From the NCBI RefSeq assembly GCF_030408675.1, contig NZ_CP047200.1, positions 1,674,001 through 1,738,000 on the forward strand: a DNA stretch of 64,000 bases, in the 5' to 3' direction. This stretch comes from Corynebacterium durum. Its GTDB lineage: Bacteria; Actinomycetota; Actinomycetes; Mycobacteriales; Mycobacteriaceae. A program made the position numbers and the translations under genes. Of this stretch, positions 8,792 through 19,185 are shown one piece after another (position 1 is the stretch's first letter; the number at the start of each line of letters is the position of its first letter). Under the pieces are notes generated by a model. The model was not told the DNA's origin. It worked only from the letters and a program-made list of their open reading frames with translations, and did no database searches.

Positions 8792-9774
8792 ATGGTGTCC
8801 AGTGTTTCTGCCAAGCTGGCTTTCACCGAATGCCAGTCCCCTTGCGTGGTATACCCGGAGGCGCACACATGCCCACCGCCGCCAAAGCGGCTGGCCACTG
8901 CTGCCACGTCCACGGTGGACGATCGCAGCGACACCGACCACACCCCTGGGGCATATTCTTTGAAGAGCGCCCCAACCTGAGCATTTTTGGGTGAACACAC
9001 GAAGGTCACCATGCTTTCCACCATTGATGGATCCTCGTCAGCGATCACATCGTAGTCGGCGAAAATCGCAACGATAGTGGTCTTTTCTCCGATGATACGC
9101 TCGACTCGCTGCAGGACTTTTCCGATCAGTGCGAGGTCCTCCACGCTGCGTTCGTCCATCAAGGCAGCGGTGGTGGCGCGGGTATCCACGCCCAACCCTA
9201 TGAGTTCAGCAGCCATGGTGTGCATGGCCGGACTCCCCCAGCGAAAATTCCCTGTATCTGTGACCAACCCCGCGTACAGCGCCGTGGCCAGCGGAGTATC
9301 CATGTGAATACCCATGTGCTTGAACCAGGACAACAGCACAGTGGTTGTGGATTCAGCTCTGACATCAATGAGGTTCACCGCCCCAAAGCCTGGATTAGTA
9401 GCATGATGATCCACCACCACACAGGCATCACTAAGTGCCTCGACAAGCGGCGCGTGAGTCCCGGCGCGGGTTACAGAAGCGCAATCGACGACTACCACGG
9501 CGTCGACACGCGGCGCCTCCTGGGAAGTACGCACCTCGGAGGCACCTGGAATGCTGAGCAGGCAGGACGGAAGGGGTTCAGCCTGCCCGATCATGCCCAC
9601 CGCAGCGATACCACGCTGCTGAAGCGCCCGCACAACCGCGCAAACACTACCCACTGCGTCTGCATCTGGGTGCACATGCCCTACTACAGCAACTGTTGTC
9701 GCAGCATCTATCAGCGCTGTCGCCTGCTCAAATGCCTGCGTGTCGACGCTTGCCGCATCCCAGGTTTCCGCCAC
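8788..9774 (-). CDS. nrnA: DHH-family phosphoesterase: oligoribonuclease / pAp phosphatase
   Basis: A 328-residue DHH/DHHA1 protein. VGHVHPDADAVGSV and VVVDHHATNPGFG supply the metal-binding His and Asp residues, and the C-terminal FGGGGHVCASG is the substrate-binding DHHA1 signature. NrnA enzymes degrade short RNA and dephosphorylate 3'-phosphoadenosine 5'-phosphate, and some hydrolyse cyclic dinucleotides. The GTG at 9774 is chosen because AGGGA lies just upstream and rbfA ends 10 bases before it; a longer frame would run over rbfA. Confidence 0.9.
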   Translation of the reverse strand: MAETWDAASVDTQAFEQATALIDAATTVAVVGHVHPDADAVGSVCAVVRALQQRGIAAVGMIGQAEPLPSCLLSIPGASEVRTSQEAPRVDAVVVVDCASVTRAGTHAPLVEALSDACVVVDHHATNPGFGAVNLIDVRAESTTTVLLSWFKHMGIHMDTPLATALYAGLVTDTGNFRWGSPAMHTMAAELIGLGVDTRATTAALMDERSVEDLALIGKVLQRVERIIGEKTTIVAIFADYDVIADEDPSMVESMVTFVCSPKNAQVGALFKEYAPGVWSVSLRSSTVDVAAVASRFGGGGHVCASGYTTQGDWHSVKASLAETLDTI

Positions 9775-9784
9775 AGTTACGTCC

Positions 9785-10249
9785 CTACTCTTCGCTGACG
9801 GTGGTGTCGTCTTCGGAGGTGTCAGTGGTGCGATACGGATTCGCATCACCAGCGGGTTGTGCATTCTTGGCGAGCTCAGCCAGCTCCTCATCGCGGGCGC
9901 GAGCGCGAGCCAGCAGTTCTTCCATATGCGCCGATGCTTCCGGGACCGTATCCAGGCTAAATGAGAGCGTCGGGGTGTAGCGAACGCCCAGCTGGTCACC
10001 CATAATCTTGCGAAGCTGTCCGCGTACGCGATTTAGTGCCTCCGCAGCGCCATCCACATCAGGCTCCTCGTCGAGGGTTACGCCCCGAACCGTGTAGTAA
10101 ACGGTGGCATCATGCAGATCACCAGTGACCTTGCAGTCAGTGATGGTGACATATTGGAGACGCCAATCCTTAGTCTCATGCTCAATGGCCGAGGCGATAA
10201 TCGTCATGATTCGTTTAGACATGCGCGCTGCACGTGCATGATCAACCAT
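9785..10249 (-). CDS. rbfA: 30S ribosome-binding factor A
   Basis: A 154-residue RbfA, which binds immature 30S subunits and helps 16S rRNA 5'-end maturation. The KH-type core is clear: [41 protein letters not shown], and [19 protein letters not shown]. The acidic C-terminal tail is common in actinobacterial versions. AAGGA precedes the ATG, and the gene follows infB behind a large hairpin. Confidence 0.96.
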   Translation of the reverse strand: MVDHARAARMSKRIMTIIASAIEHETKDWRLQYVTITDCKVTGDLHDATVYYTVRGVTLDEEPDVDGAAEALNRVRGQLRKIMGDQLGVRYTPTLSFSLDTVPEASAHMEELLARARARDEELAELAKNAQPAGDANPYRTTDTSEDDTTVSEE

Positions 10250-10300
10250 GTGAATTCCTTAGGTTTGTTACGTTTATAAAAAATAATGATGAGCTGGAGA

Positions 10301-10350
10301 AATCCCGCCGCAGCATAGTCTTTATAACAAGGCTATGCTGCGGCGGGATT
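10301..10350 (-). terminator. Large hairpin between infB and rbfA
   Basis: An 18-bp perfect stem (10301-10318 with 10333-10350) with a 14-nt loop lies 10 bases after the infB stop. There is no strong T-run, so it may be a partial terminator, a processing or stabilising element, lowering rbfA-nrnA-dinF expression relative to infB. Confidence 0.7.
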
Positions 10351-10360
10351 ATCCTGTGCA

Positions 10361-13300
10361 TTAGTCGCGGGGAACCTCAACCTCTTCGTACACCTCGATG
10401 ATGTCGCCCACCTGAATATCTGGGTAGGACAGCACCATACCGCACTCGTAACCGGCGGCAACCTCGGTGACGTCGTCTTTTTCACGACGCAGCGAATCAA
10501 TATTGGCCTTATCGGTGACAACGCTACCGTCACGCACCAAGCGAACCGATGCGTTGCGTCGGACCTTGCCCGACTCGACCATACAACCGGCGATGAGGCC
10601 CACAGCAGAGGCTTTGAACAGGGCGCGGATTTCCGCGCGACCCACTTCGCGTTCCTCATAGATCGGCTTGAGCATACCGCGCAGGGCTTGCTCAATCTCC
10701 TCAATGACACGGTAGATGACCGAGTAGTAGCGGATCTCCACGCCTTCGGCGTTGGCTTCCTCGGTGGCCTTGCCTTCAGAGCGCACATTGAAACCAATGA
10801 TGATCGCATCTGACGCAGCAGCCAAGGTGACGTTGGTCTGGGTGACGGCACCGACACCACGGTCGATGATATTCAACGCGACCTCGTCGTCCACCTCGAT
10901 CTTCAGCAACGCTTCTTCCAGGGCTTCCACGGAACCAGCATTGTCGCCCTTCAGGATCAGGTTGAGTGTGCTGGTTTCCTTCAGCACTGCATCCAGGTCT
11001 TCCAGGGAGATGCGCTTACGGCTCTTAGCTGCCAACGCGTTGCGTTTACGTGCGTTGCGGCGGTCCGCAATCTGGCGGGCAACACGGTCGTCTTCCACCA
11101 CCAGCAGGTTATCGCCAGCACCGCTGACACTGTTGAGGCCTTGCACCTGCACCGGACGGGACGGGCCGGCTTCGTCAACATCGTTACCAAACTCGTCCAC
11201 CATGCGGCGCACACGGCCATGGGCATCGCCCACGACAATGGAATCGCCGATGCGCAGCGTACCGCGCTGCACAATTACGGTGGCCACCGGGCCGCGACCG
11301 CGGTCAAGGTGTGCTTCAATGGCAACACCCTGGGCAGCCATGTTCGGGTTGGCCATCAATTCCAGCGTGTTATCGGCTGTCAGAAGAACGGCCTCCAACA
11401 GGTCATTAATGTGCAAGCCCTGCTTGGCAGAAATATCCACGAACATGGTGTCGCCGCCGTATTCCTCAGGGATGAGGCCGTATTCGGTCAGCTGTCCACG
11501 AATCTTGTCGGGCTGTGCGCCCTCCTTGTCGATCTTGTTGACAGCAACCACAATAGGTACGTCGGCTGCCTTCGCGTGGTTAATAGCCTCAACCGTCTGC
11601 GGCATTACACCGTCATCAGCAGCCACCACCAAGATGGCAACGTCCGTGGATTGCGCACCACGTGCACGCATAGCGGTAAATGCCTCGTGTCCCGGGGTGT
11701 CTAGGAAAGTAACGTACCGGTCTTCATCCTCATAGGTGACCTTCACCTGGTAAGCACCAATGCCCTGCGTGATGCCACCGGCCTCACCGGAACCAACATT
11801 GGTTTTACGGATCGAATCCAGCAGTCGAGTTTTACCGTGGTCAACGTGGCCCATAACGGTCACCACCGGCGGACGCTGGACCAGGGCTTCCTCGCCGCCC
11901 TCGTCTTCACCGAACTGCAGATCAAAGCTTTCCAGAAGCTCGCGGTCCTCATCTTCGGGGGACACGACCTCGACCTTGTAGTTCATTTCGTCGCCGAGCA
12001 GCACCAGTGTCTCCTCAGACACGGAGGCTGTTGCGGTGACCATCTCGCCGAGGTTGAACAGTGCCTGCACCAATGCAGCGGCGTCGGCACCGATCTTGTC
12101 GGCAAAGTCAGACAGGGACGCGCCGCGAGCGAGACGCAGCGACGCACCGCCGCCGTCCGGCAACCGAACGCCACCGATGACGTTCGGTGCTTGCATTGCC
12201 TCGTACTCATTCCGCTTCTGCCGCTTCGACTTGCGTCCCTTACGCGGAGCGCCGCCAGGACGCCCGAAAGCGCCAGCTGTGCCACCACGGCGACCACCAC
12301 GGCCACCGGGACCACCGCCACGGTTGAAACCGCCGCCAGGTCCACCACCGGGACCGCCAGAGCCGCCGCGACCACCACGGCCGCCAGCAGCTGCCTTGGT
12401 GGGCATTTGCCCAGGATTCGGGTGGTTTGTGGGCATCATAGCCGGGGTGGGACGACGCCCGCCGCCCTGACGCTCCGAACCTTGGGAGCGTCCAGCAGCC
12501 TTGGTGCCGCCCTGACCGCCCTGGTTCGAACGATTGCGCTGACCCTGGCGGCCACCGCCGCCTTGGCCTTGTTGTCCTCCCTGGTTCGAGCGATTTCCAC
12601 CAGGTCGCGGACCGCCGCCTGGGCGCGGTGCCGGGCGGTCACCGCCACCAGTGGAGAACGGGTTGTTGGCTACCCGCGGCGCACGAGCGCCAGGCTTCGG
12701 TCCTGGCTTGGCCATGGGGCGCGGCATAGCGCGGCCTTCAGAAGAGGCTGCGGAGCCATCACCGGAACCAGTTCCACCAGCGCTGAATGTGGGCGCACCA
12801 GGCTTCGGGGCGCCACTAGAAGCGTTACGCGCACCGGGTTTCGGGGCGCTGGGTTTAGCAGAACCAGGCTTCGCGCCGGGCTTAGCCGCGCCTGGTTTCG
12901 GAGTGGAGGCAGCCGCAGGAGCGGAACTGCCTGCCGAGCCAGACTGGCCAGGCTTAGCGGAGCCGGGTTTTGCTGCAGAACCCGATGAAGTGGCCCCAGC
13001 ACCAAGGCGCCCGGGTTTCGGGGCGCTGGGTTTAGCAGAACCAGGCTTCGCGCCGGGCTTTGGCGCACCAGACGCAGATGCGCCGGGGCCGGGCTTAGCA
13101 GCGGGAGCAGCAGGCTTCGGAGTGCCTGCTTGGGTGGCGGCACCTGTCGCCGCCGAGGTCTGTGGTGCGGAGGCATTCCCCGCAGGCGCAGCATTCTGCG
13201 CATCATCGGCGCCCTCGTTCTTGGGCGCGTAGTACTGTTCCATCTTCTTCACCACCGGGGGTTCGACGGTAGAAGATGCGGTCTTCACAAACTCGCCTTG

Positions 13301-13381
13301 TTCCTTCAACGTGGCGAGCAGTTCTTTGCTTGTTACACCAAGCTTTTTTGCAAGCTCATGTACACGTAGCTTTCCGGGCAC
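10361..13381 (-). CDS. infB: Translation initiation factor IF-2
   Basis: A 1006-residue IF-2, the GTPase that brings initiator tRNA to the 30S subunit. Residues 1-60 form the IF2_N domain ([19 protein letters not shown]); about 75-385 is a low-complexity Pro/Ala/Gly/Lys region; the G domain starts with GHVDHGKT at residue 511, DTPGHEAF near 561 and NKID near 615, then domains II-IV to the C-terminus. The GTG at 13381 has GGAG at the correct distance and is preferred over an in-frame start 15 codons earlier. The low-complexity part contains a 49-bp exact direct repeat. Confidence 0.97.
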   Translation of the reverse strand: MPGKLRVHELAKKLGVTSKELLATLKEQGEFVKTASSTVEPPVVKKMEQYYAPKNEGADDAQNAAPAGNASAPQTSAATGAATQAGTPKPAAPAAKPGPGASASGAPKPGAKPGSAKPSAPKPGRLGAGATSSGSAAKPGSAKPGQSGSAGSSAPAAASTPKPGAAKPGAKPGSAKPSAPKPGARNASSGAPKPGAPTFSAGGTGSGDGSAASSEGRAMPRPMAKPGPKPGARAPRVANNPFSTGGGDRPAPRPGGGPRPGGNRSNQGGQQGQGGGGRQGQRNRSNQGGQGGTKAAGRSQGSERQGGGRRPTPAMMPTNHPNPGQMPTKAAAGGRGGRGGSGGPGGGPGGGFNRGGGPGGRGGRRGGTAGAFGRPGGAPRKGRKSKRQKRNEYEAMQAPNVIGGVRLPDGGGASLRLARGASLSDFADKIGADAAALVQALFNLGEMVTATASVSEETLVLLGDEMNYKVEVVSPEDEDRELLESFDLQFGEDEGGEEALVQRPPVVTVMGHVDHGKTRLLDSIRKTNVGSGEAGGITQGIGAYQVKVTYEDEDRYVTFLDTPGHEAFTAMRARGAQSTDVAILVVAADDGVMPQTVEAINHAKAADVPIVVAVNKIDKEGAQPDKIRGQLTEYGLIPEEYGGDTMFVDISAKQGLHINDLLEAVLLTADNTLELMANPNMAAQGVAIEAHLDRGRGPVATVIVQRGTLRIGDSIVVGDAHGRVRRMVDEFGNDVDEAGPSRPVQVQGLNSVSGAGDNLLVVEDDRVARQIADRRNARKRNALAAKSRKRISLEDLDAVLKETSTLNLILKGDNAGSVEALEEALLKIEVDDEVALNIIDRGVGAVTQTNVTLAAASDAIIIGFNVRSEGKATEEANAEGVEIRYYSVIYRVIEEIEQALRGMLKPIYEEREVGRAEIRALFKASAVGLIAGCMVESGKVRRNASVRLVRDGSVVTDKANIDSLRREKDDVTEVAAGYECGMVLSYPDIQVGDIIEVYEEVEVPRD
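12835..13060 (-). repeat. 49-bp direct repeat inside infB
   Basis: Positions 12835-12883 and 13012-13060 are identical. The two copies are 177 bp apart, exactly 59 codons, and encode the same Lys-Pro-Gly-rich segment of the IF-2 linker. Recombination between them would remove or add 59 residues without a frameshift. Confidence 0.9.
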
Positions 13382-13478
13382 TTTACTCCTATGTGTTTTC
13401 CTAGGAGTCGCGGCCGGAAGGCCCACGCTCCTAGAGGTGTGCTATGACGTTCATCGCTGATGCTTCATCGTGTGCTCA

Positions 13479-13826
13479 TCAGTGTTCGGTCCTTCTTGGT
13501 TCTCTGGGTCCTCCACGCGAACCTTCACGCAGGTGTAGGTAATCGCGCACAAGACCTGTGTCTAGTTGCCCAGACACCTTAAACGCGCGGTGAAAGGCGC
13601 GCCTTTTCTCGGCAAGGTCCAGGGATTCCAGGTTTGGTGTCAGCCACGCTCCCCTGCCGGGTTTCCGCCGCTGTGGATCCGGTGTGGCAATGTAACCGTG
13701 GTCTAGTCCAGCAGGATGCGGCTCTGCGACAATCCGCAGCAAATCCACATCTGGTTTGCGGTGACGGTGTGCGATGCACGTGCGGATACGAATGTCGGAG
13801 TGTTCATGTCCGAGCACTGAATCCAT
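13479..13826 (-). CDS. ylxR: YlxR-family (DUF448) nucleic-acid-binding protein
   Basis: A 115-residue basic protein with the YlxR signatures RTCIAHRHRKP near the N-terminus and GRGAWLTP in the middle, followed by KRRAFHRAF. YlxR proteins are small RNA- or nucleoid-associated factors almost always encoded between nusA and infB, exactly the position here. AAGGAAG precedes the ATG. The C-terminal tail is longer and more Arg/Gly-rich than in short versions. Confidence 0.85.
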   Translation of the reverse strand: MDSVLGHEHSDIRIRTCIAHRHRKPDVDLLRIVAEPHPAGLDHGYIATPDPQRRKPGRGAWLTPNLESLDLAEKRRAFHRAFKVSGQLDTGLVRDYLHLREGSRGGPREPRRTEH

Positions 13827-14021
13827 ACGCTTCCTTCGACTTTGTCGCTCACAACCCTACGTTTTCCACCAACCCGAACTGGGCCGGATTACATACTACG
13901 CCACGTGGGCGGAAAATAAGTAAAAATGTCACGTGTTCCACGTTGGTACTGGCTGGCATAACGCTGTTGCGAGGCCGTGATGAGGGTGCGGTCAGCATGC
14001 AGCCAACACGCAGCAGGTGGG

Positions 14022-15017
14022 CTAGTCCACGTCCGAGCGGATGTCGATCTTCCAGCCGGTTAGTCGAGCGGCTAGCCGGGCGTTTTGGCCTTCTTTACCA
14101 ATGGCCAGGGAAAGCTGATAGTCCGGCACCACAACCCGTGCGCGCTGTTCATCTTCATCAACAACATCTACCTTAACAACCTTGGAGGGTGCCAAAGCAT
14201 TCCCGACGTACTGCGCAGGATCTTCAGAATAGTCAATAATATCGATCTTCTCGCCACCAAGTTCACGCATGATGTTGGAGACACGCTGGCCACGCGGACC
14301 AATGCAGGCACCTTTGGCGTTGAGTCCTTTCACCGTGGGGCGCACGGCCACCTTGGAGCGGTGTCCCGCCTCCCGGGCGATGCTGACAATTTCCACCGCA
14401 CCGTCGGCAACTTCTGGAACTTCCAGCTCAAAAAGCCTGCGCACAAGTTCCGGGTGGGTGCGTGACAGATTGATTTGTAGGTTACGGGGACCTCGGTTGA
14501 CCCCCACGACGTAGCATTTCACGCGGTCACCGTGGTTGAGTTTTTCACCAGGGATCTGTTCGGCCGGCAAAATAATACCGTCCTGACCGTCCGCCTCCGT
14601 ACCGAGGTGGACGACAATGATGCCACGTTCCTTAGCGCGGGCGTCGGCCTGCACAATGCCGGAGATGACGCGCCCCTCAAAGTCGGAGTAAGCATCAAAC
14701 GCGCGGGAGGTTTCGGCTTCGCGGAGCCTTCGAACAATCGCATCTCGGACTGCATGTGCGCCGATACGCCCGAAGTTATTGGGTGTGTCGTCGAATTCGT
14801 TGATCACGTTGCCGTCATCGTCTACTTGGGTGATCATGACGTTGACAGTTCCTGTCTGGGCGTCGATATCCACGCGAGCTCGGGGTTCGTCCTCGACCTC
14901 GCCACGGTGCGCGTAGTAGGCGTGGAGCAGGGCTTCGGCGATGGTGGTGAGAAGGTCATCGACACCAATCCCCTTGTCTGCCTCAATCGCTTCTAGCGCC
15001 TTGATATCGATGTTCAC
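14022..15017 (-). CDS. nusA: Transcription termination/antitermination factor NusA
   Basis: A 331-residue NusA of the short actinobacterial form. It has an N-terminal RNA-polymerase-binding domain ([19 protein letters not shown]), an S1 domain with GRVISGIVQ, and two KH domains including [21 protein letters not shown] and [20 protein letters not shown]. It lacks the C-terminal acidic repeats of E. coli NusA. The GTG start overlaps the rimP stop by 4 bases. Confidence 0.96.
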   Translation of the reverse strand: MNIDIKALEAIEADKGIGVDDLLTTIAEALLHAYYAHRGEVEDEPRARVDIDAQTGTVNVMITQVDDDGNVINEFDDTPNNFGRIGAHAVRDAIVRRLREAETSRAFDAYSDFEGRVISGIVQADARAKERGIIVVHLGTEADGQDGIILPAEQIPGEKLNHGDRVKCYVVGVNRGPRNLQINLSRTHPELVRRLFELEVPEVADGAVEIVSIAREAGHRSKVAVRPTVKGLNAKGACIGPRGQRVSNIMRELGGEKIDIIDYSEDPAQYVGNALAPSKVVKVDVVDEDEQRARVVVPDYQLSLAIGKEGQNARLAARLTGWKIDIRSDVD

Positions 15018-15571
15018 TTGTGTTCCTCTCGCCTTTCCGCGGCAGTGTTAAAGTCTTCGTCTGCCACGGCCTTTTCATCCGCAGGAACCGTAGCGAATTC
15101 AATTTCTACCACTGCTTGGCCTATTTCCGCCACTTTACGCACATCAACACACATGTTTTTACCCTCACGGCTGATCAGCACAACCTCGGTTTCGGCATCG
15201 TTGAGGGCTCCAATACGACTTGTGCGCTTTGTCCCACTGTCGTCCCAGGTAACCAGCCGACCTCGGTTTCGACGCCAATGCCTCGGCAGAGTCAGCGGAT
15301 GATCCACACCCGGGGTTGACACCTCAAGTGTATAACCTTGTCCCCCAAAAGCAATTACCCCCGCCTCCTCAGCACCGTCAAAAGCCTCGGATATTTCCCC
15401 AGAGACCACCTCAAGCGTGTCCAGGTCGGGCCGATTATCCGAATCAAGTGCGACGGCAACAACGGTTTTCGACCCCGCGCGATTGATCTTGATCTCCTCC
15501 ACATCCATGTGGTGGGACGCCGCGATGGGGTCAACAATGGTGGTTAATGTTTCAACACTGGGAAAAGCCAT
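15014..15571 (-). CDS. rimP: Ribosome maturation factor RimP
   Basis: A 185-residue RimP needed for 30S maturation. Typical positions are [38 protein letters not shown] and [23 protein letters not shown]. The ATG at 15571 is preferred over upstream in-frame starts because a TAAGCT hexamer lies exactly 7 nt before it, giving a probable leaderless mRNA for the rimP-nusA-ylxR-infB series. Confidence 0.95.
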   Translation of the reverse strand: MAFPSVETLTTIVDPIAASHHMDVEEIKINRAGSKTVVAVALDSDNRPDLDTLEVVSGEISEAFDGAEEAGVIAFGGQGYTLEVSTPGVDHPLTLPRHWRRNRGRLVTWDDSGTKRTSRIGALNDAETEVVLISREGKNMCVDVRKVAEIGQAVVEIEFATVPADEKAVADEDFNTAAERREEHK

Positions 15572-15578
15572 GTGTGTG

Positions 15579-15600
15579 AGCTTAGCGCGCAGGGTAAACT
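15579..15600. promoter_or_regulatory. Divergent -10 elements for rimP and the DUF4439 lipoprotein
   Basis: On the minus strand TAAGCT (15584-15579) lies 7 nt before the rimP ATG. On the plus strand TAAACT (15595-15600) lies 8 nt before the GTG at 15609. Both transcripts probably start at or next to the start codon. Confidence 0.5.
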
Positions 15601-15608
15601 CAACAGCC

Positions 15609-16505
15609 GTGAATCGCCGTACGTTCCTTGCCTTTACTGCTGTTGCTTTTGCCACCGCCGGGTTGAGTGCCTGTTCACGCCCAGCGCCGGAGCCTAATCA
15701 GACACTTGTATCACTGGCGGAGCAGGCGCGTACCGACGCCGCAGCTCTCGCCCCGGTCCGCTCCGACCTCGCGGCCATCCGAGAACGCCACGCCACCATG
15801 CTGTCCACCGAAGTGGCGCGGGACTGCGGACATTTCGAAAACGGCAGCGTCCCCGATTCTTGCGTATCGACGACCTCCCCTTCCGCCGCCACCACAACCA
15901 GCGTCGCCGCAGCCGCGCACACAGAACCCAACGCCGTCCTGAAAGCGGCATTGGACCAGGTCAATTCGCTACTTGCCGACATCCCAGCAGATTCCGCAGT
16001 AGTGGTTGCTCGCATTCACACTGAACTCGCCATTTTGACCATGGCTGCCCCGCCCGCGTTTGACCAGAACAACAACATCACTCCTACGGCAGCGGATAGT
16101 GATCAGGTGAAAAAGGCACTGGAATGGGAATACGCCACCATCTATGGGCTTGAAGTGCACGAAGCATTCGTAGCAAACGAACTTGCTAGTACCCTCAACG
16201 ATGCTCTTGACGAGCACCGCAGAATCGCCACCGCATTACGCATGGGGTTGGAGTCAGCCAACGTCAGTGACATTCCCGTCGCCGAAGCCGGCTACACCAT
16301 TAACGATGTCAAAAACTCAGGATTCTTCGCTGATTCCGCATCACAGTCAGTACTCGCGTGGCATGATTACGCGTCCCACGCATCTGATGCCAGCTGGCGG
16401 GCACTGTGCATACGCATCGCCTCCACAATTGCCGTGACGGCCGTACCCGCCCTGGAATTCGCTGGCATCGAACCCTGGCGTGCCGATTTCCTGCAGCTTA
16501 ATTAG
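15609..16505 (+). CDS. Exported lipoprotein with ferritin-like DUF4439 domain
   Basis: A 298-residue protein starting [22 protein letters not shown]: a twin-arginine motif, a hydrophobic core and a lipobox ending in Cys about 22, so probably a Tat-exported lipoprotein. A low-complexity Thr/Ala linker follows. The C-terminal 150 residues ([19 protein letters not shown] and the following helices) resemble the DUF4439 ferritin-like bundle. In mycobacteria a DUF4439 gene sits in the same place beside rimP. Function unknown. It overlaps nagB tail to tail by 4 bases. Confidence 0.75.
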   Translation: MNRRTFLAFTAVAFATAGLSACSRPAPEPNQTLVSLAEQARTDAAALAPVRSDLAAIRERHATMLSTEVARDCGHFENGSVPDSCVSTTSPSAATTTSVAAAAHTEPNAVLKAALDQVNSLLADIPADSAVVVARIHTELAILTMAAPPAFDQNNNITPTAADSDQVKKALEWEYATIYGLEVHEAFVANELASTLNDALDEHRRIATALRMGLESANVSDIPVAEAGYTINDVKNSGFFADSASQSVLAWHDYASHASDASWRALCIRIASTIAVTAVPALEFAGIEPWRADFLQLN

Positions 16506-17284
16506 AAGCGCTGCCACTCCGGCTTGTGCTCGTAGGCAAAGCGGTAGTACTTACCGAATTTCAACTTGCTGGCGGCCTCCTCATCAACGATGACCGTGAC
16601 ATGCGGGTGCAGCTGCAGTGCGGACCCCGGAGAGAAGGCCGACACTGGCCCCTCAACGGCTGCAGCGATGGCCTCCGCCTTGCCTTCACCGGTGGCCAGC
16701 AGCACCACGTGGCGGGCCTCGGAAATTGTGCCCAACCCCTGCGTCAGCACGTGCACCGGCACATCGTCTGGGGAGTCAAAAAAGCGGGCATTATCTTCAA
16801 TTGTTTGCGGGTGCAGCGTTTTGATACGCGTCCGCGATGCCAGCGAGGACCCTGGTTCATTGAAACCAATGTGTCCGTCGGTGCCAATGCCCAGCAATTG
16901 GACATCCACTCCCCCGGCCTGCTTGATCGACTCATCGTAGGCACGAGCTGCATCACCGGGATTGTCAGCGCGACCGTCGGGGCTGTGCACCTCGTCGTCG
17001 TTGAGATCTACATGCTCGGTAAACTCCCGGCGAATGGTTCGATAGTAGCTCTGCTCATGATCACGGGGCAGTCCCACGTACTCGTCAAGGAGGAACACCG
17101 TGATACCCGCAAAGCTCAGGTCTTCTTCCTTGTGACGACGAATCAGCTCGCGGTACAGCGCCACCGGTGTTGAACCGGTGGCTAAGCCAAAGGTTGTTGG
17201 ACGTGGCCCACGCACATATTCTTCAAACACGTCAGCAGCAACGTGTGCTACCTCAGCCGCATCGCGACAAATAATTACTTCCAT
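16502..17284 (-). CDS. nagB: Glucosamine-6-phosphate deaminase
   Basis: A 260-residue NagB that converts glucosamine 6-phosphate to fructose 6-phosphate and ammonia, the last step from sialic acid and GlcNAc to glycolysis. [24 protein letters not shown] and [16 protein letters not shown] are the phosphate-binding and catalytic segments. The ATG at 17284 fits the family N-terminus (MEVIICRD); a GTG three codons earlier overlaps the nagA stop as GTGA and is possible. Confidence 0.96.
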   Translation of the reverse strand: MEVIICRDAAEVAHVAADVFEEYVRGPRPTTFGLATGSTPVALYRELIRRHKEEDLSFAGITVFLLDEYVGLPRDHEQSYYRTIRREFTEHVDLNDDEVHSPDGRADNPGDAARAYDESIKQAGGVDVQLLGIGTDGHIGFNEPGSSLASRTRIKTLHPQTIEDNARFFDSPDDVPVHVLTQGLGTISEARHVVLLATGEGKAEAIAAAVEGPVSAFSPGSALQLHPHVTVIVDEEAASKLKFGKYYRFAYEHKPEWQRF

Positions 17285-17289
17285 GGAAA

Positions 17290-18468
17290 TCACTCTCCTA
17301 CTACAGGGTCAGCGGGTACGGCTTCGCCGGCCCGCACGACATGGGTTGGTTCAAAGTTGTTGTTGCACAGCAGCAAGTCAGCGCGGTTGCCTACCGCGAT
17401 GCTGCCCCGGTCTGCCAGTCCAAGCGCTCGCGCTGCTGTTGTAGATGCCATTGACACGGCGTCGTCTAGCTTTCGCCCGCGCTGCACGTGCCTGCGTAAT
17501 TGATCGCACATGTGCGATGTGCCGCCGGCGATCGCCCCAGTACCGCCATCCTCAGCGCTCAGTCGGGCCACTCCGCCATCAACGCTGACGGCGAGATCGC
17601 CAAGAATGTAAGCGCCGTCGCTCATTCCTGTTGCTGCCATCGCGTCAGTAACAAAGAATGAATGGGACGTGCCCACGGTGTCCCACACCACATCGACAGT
17701 GCGATCGTCAAGATGCACGCCGTCGGCGACCAGTTCAACGAAGAGGCGTTCCAACGCGGCGGCATCGATAAGGGCAGCAGCCGCGCCGGGGTTACGGTGA
17801 TGCAGCTGGGGCATGGCATTGAACAGGTGGGTGGCAGTAACCGTCACCCCCATTTTGGTGGCACGGTCAATGACGGACAGGGTGGTGTCAAAGTCTGCGT
17901 CGGTGTGCCCCAACGACGCCACCACGTCGTAGGTGGCGCAGACCCGAAGCAGCCCATCCACGTTTGCGGTTTCCGGCGCAAACGTGATGGTTTTGAGCCA
18001 GCCGCGACCGGCTTTAGCCACCCGCTCGAACAGCTCGGGATCACCCGGAATGATGGCAGCTGGGTCCTGCGCGCCGCAGCGCACGCTGTTCACGAAGGGC
18101 CCCTCCATGTGCACGCCGTCAATCTCACCTTCGTCGGCGAGGTCCGCAAGCAACGCTGTTTGTTCCACCAAATGGTCACCCGGCGCGGACACCAGTGATG
18201 CCAGCAAAGTGGTGGTGCCGTGTGCCCGGTGGTGTCGGGCGGCGCGCCGACAACCGTTGAGGGTTGAGGTGGGGAATCCTTCGCCTGCACCACCGTGGTT
18301 GTGCAGGTCAATGAGCCCGGGAAGTATGTACTCGGCGGTGGTGGCGGGTCCGTTGTAATCGCCTGCGGGGCGGATGTCGCTGATGCGGTCGCGCAGGGTG
18401 ACCACCAGGGCGTCGTCAAGCAGCCCACTGTTGGTGAGTACTTTTCCCCTGTAGACGGCGCTACTCAC
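17290..18468 (-). CDS. nagA: N-acetylglucosamine-6-phosphate deacetylase
   Basis: A 392-residue amidohydrolase removing the acetyl group of GlcNAc-6-phosphate. Metal and active-site segments in order: [39 protein letters not shown] and [10 protein letters not shown] with the catalytic Asp. The GTG start overlaps the nanE stop by 4 bases, so nanE and nagA are translationally coupled. Confidence 0.95.
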   Translation of the reverse strand: MSSAVYRGKVLTNSGLLDDALVVTLRDRISDIRPAGDYNGPATTAEYILPGLIDLHNHGGAGEGFPTSTLNGCRRAARHHRAHGTTTLLASLVSAPGDHLVEQTALLADLADEGEIDGVHMEGPFVNSVRCGAQDPAAIIPGDPELFERVAKAGRGWLKTITFAPETANVDGLLRVCATYDVVASLGHTDADFDTTLSVIDRATKMGVTVTATHLFNAMPQLHHRNPGAAAALIDAAALERLFVELVADGVHLDDRTVDVVWDTVGTSHSFFVTDAMAATGMSDGAYILGDLAVSVDGGVARLSAEDGGTGAIAGGTSHMCDQLRRHVQRGRKLDDAVSMASTTAARALGLADRGSIAVGNRADLLLCNNNFEPTHVVRAGEAVPADPVVGE

Positions 18469-19181
18469 TGCTTGTCCTCGGTCGTGGCTGCGGCAGTGAC
18501 TGCGGTGACGAATTGCGCGGTGACAAAGGAGACGTCGGTGATGGCTGTGCCAATTATCACAGCGTCGGCGCCAAGAGTGAGGGCTTCAGCCGCCCATTCG
18601 GGGGTATGGTAGCGCCCTTCTGCGGTGAGGAAAACGTCGGAACCGAGTGCTTGGCGGATGTCTTTCACGAGTTCCAAGTCGGGGCCGTGGGTTTTCGCGC
18701 GATGTTCGGTGTATCCAGCGAGCGTGGTGGAGATGATGTCGGCACCGTCACTGTGTGCTGCGATGGCTTCGTCGAGAGTGGCGATATCGGCCATGATGAG
18801 TTTGCCTTCTTCATGGACGGCGGCGACTTGCTCGGCAAAGGTGGAGCCGTCTTGGCGGGGGCGTTGTGTTGCATCAACAGCCACAACGTCTGCACCCGCG
18901 TGGGCAACGGCCCTCGCAGAGGCAACGGTGGGGGTGATATAGACCCCGGTGGCGCCTTCTTTAGTCAGACCAATCACGGGTACGTTGACTTTTTCAGCAA
19001 CAGCGCGAATGTCTTCTAGACCGCCGTACCCACCGCAACGGATTGCTGTTGCGCCACCGGCGACGGCTGCGGCTGCAAGGTGAGCGATGGTGTGGGTGTC
19101 ACGCAGTGGGTGACCGTCAGGTGCTTGCGCAGAGACGATCAACGTGCCGGTGACATGCTGTCGAAATGTTGCAAGATCCAT
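18465..19181 (-). CDS. nanE: N-acetylmannosamine-6-phosphate 2-epimerase
   Basis: A 238-residue TIM-barrel NanE that turns ManNAc-6-phosphate into GlcNAc-6-phosphate. Family segments seen: GATAIRCGGYGGLEDI, PVIGLTKEGATGVYITPT, DVVAVDATQRPRQDG and LMADIATLDEAIAAHSDGAD. Starts four bases after nanK stops, in the same operon. Confidence 0.94.
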   Translation of the reverse strand: MDLATFRQHVTGTLIVSAQAPDGHPLRDTHTIAHLAAAAVAGGATAIRCGGYGGLEDIRAVAEKVNVPVIGLTKEGATGVYITPTVASARAVAHAGADVVAVDATQRPRQDGSTFAEQVAAVHEEGKLIMADIATLDEAIAAHSDGADIISTTLAGYTEHRAKTHGPDLELVKDIRQALGSDVFLTAEGRYHTPEWAAEALTLGADAVIIGTAITDVSFVTAQFVTAVTAAATTEDKQ

Positions 19182-19185
19182 GGGA

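Noticed and set aside
8792..8998. Extended dinF start at 8998
   Set aside because: The extra 69 codons overlap the conserved DHHA1 end of nrnA; ATG at 8791 with ATGA overlap gives a normal MATE N-terminus.
11837..13232. Long plus-strand open frames opposite infB, rich in Ala, Gly, Pro and Arg
   Set aside because: They are shadows of the GC-rich, low-complexity infB coding sequence; infB is certain and the opposing frames have no start signals or recognisable domains.
13827..14021. Possible gene or terminator in the nusA-ylxR gap
   Set aside because: No frame with a start signal and no stem with a T-run that I could support; it may hold an internal promoter, but no convincing pair of boxes was found.
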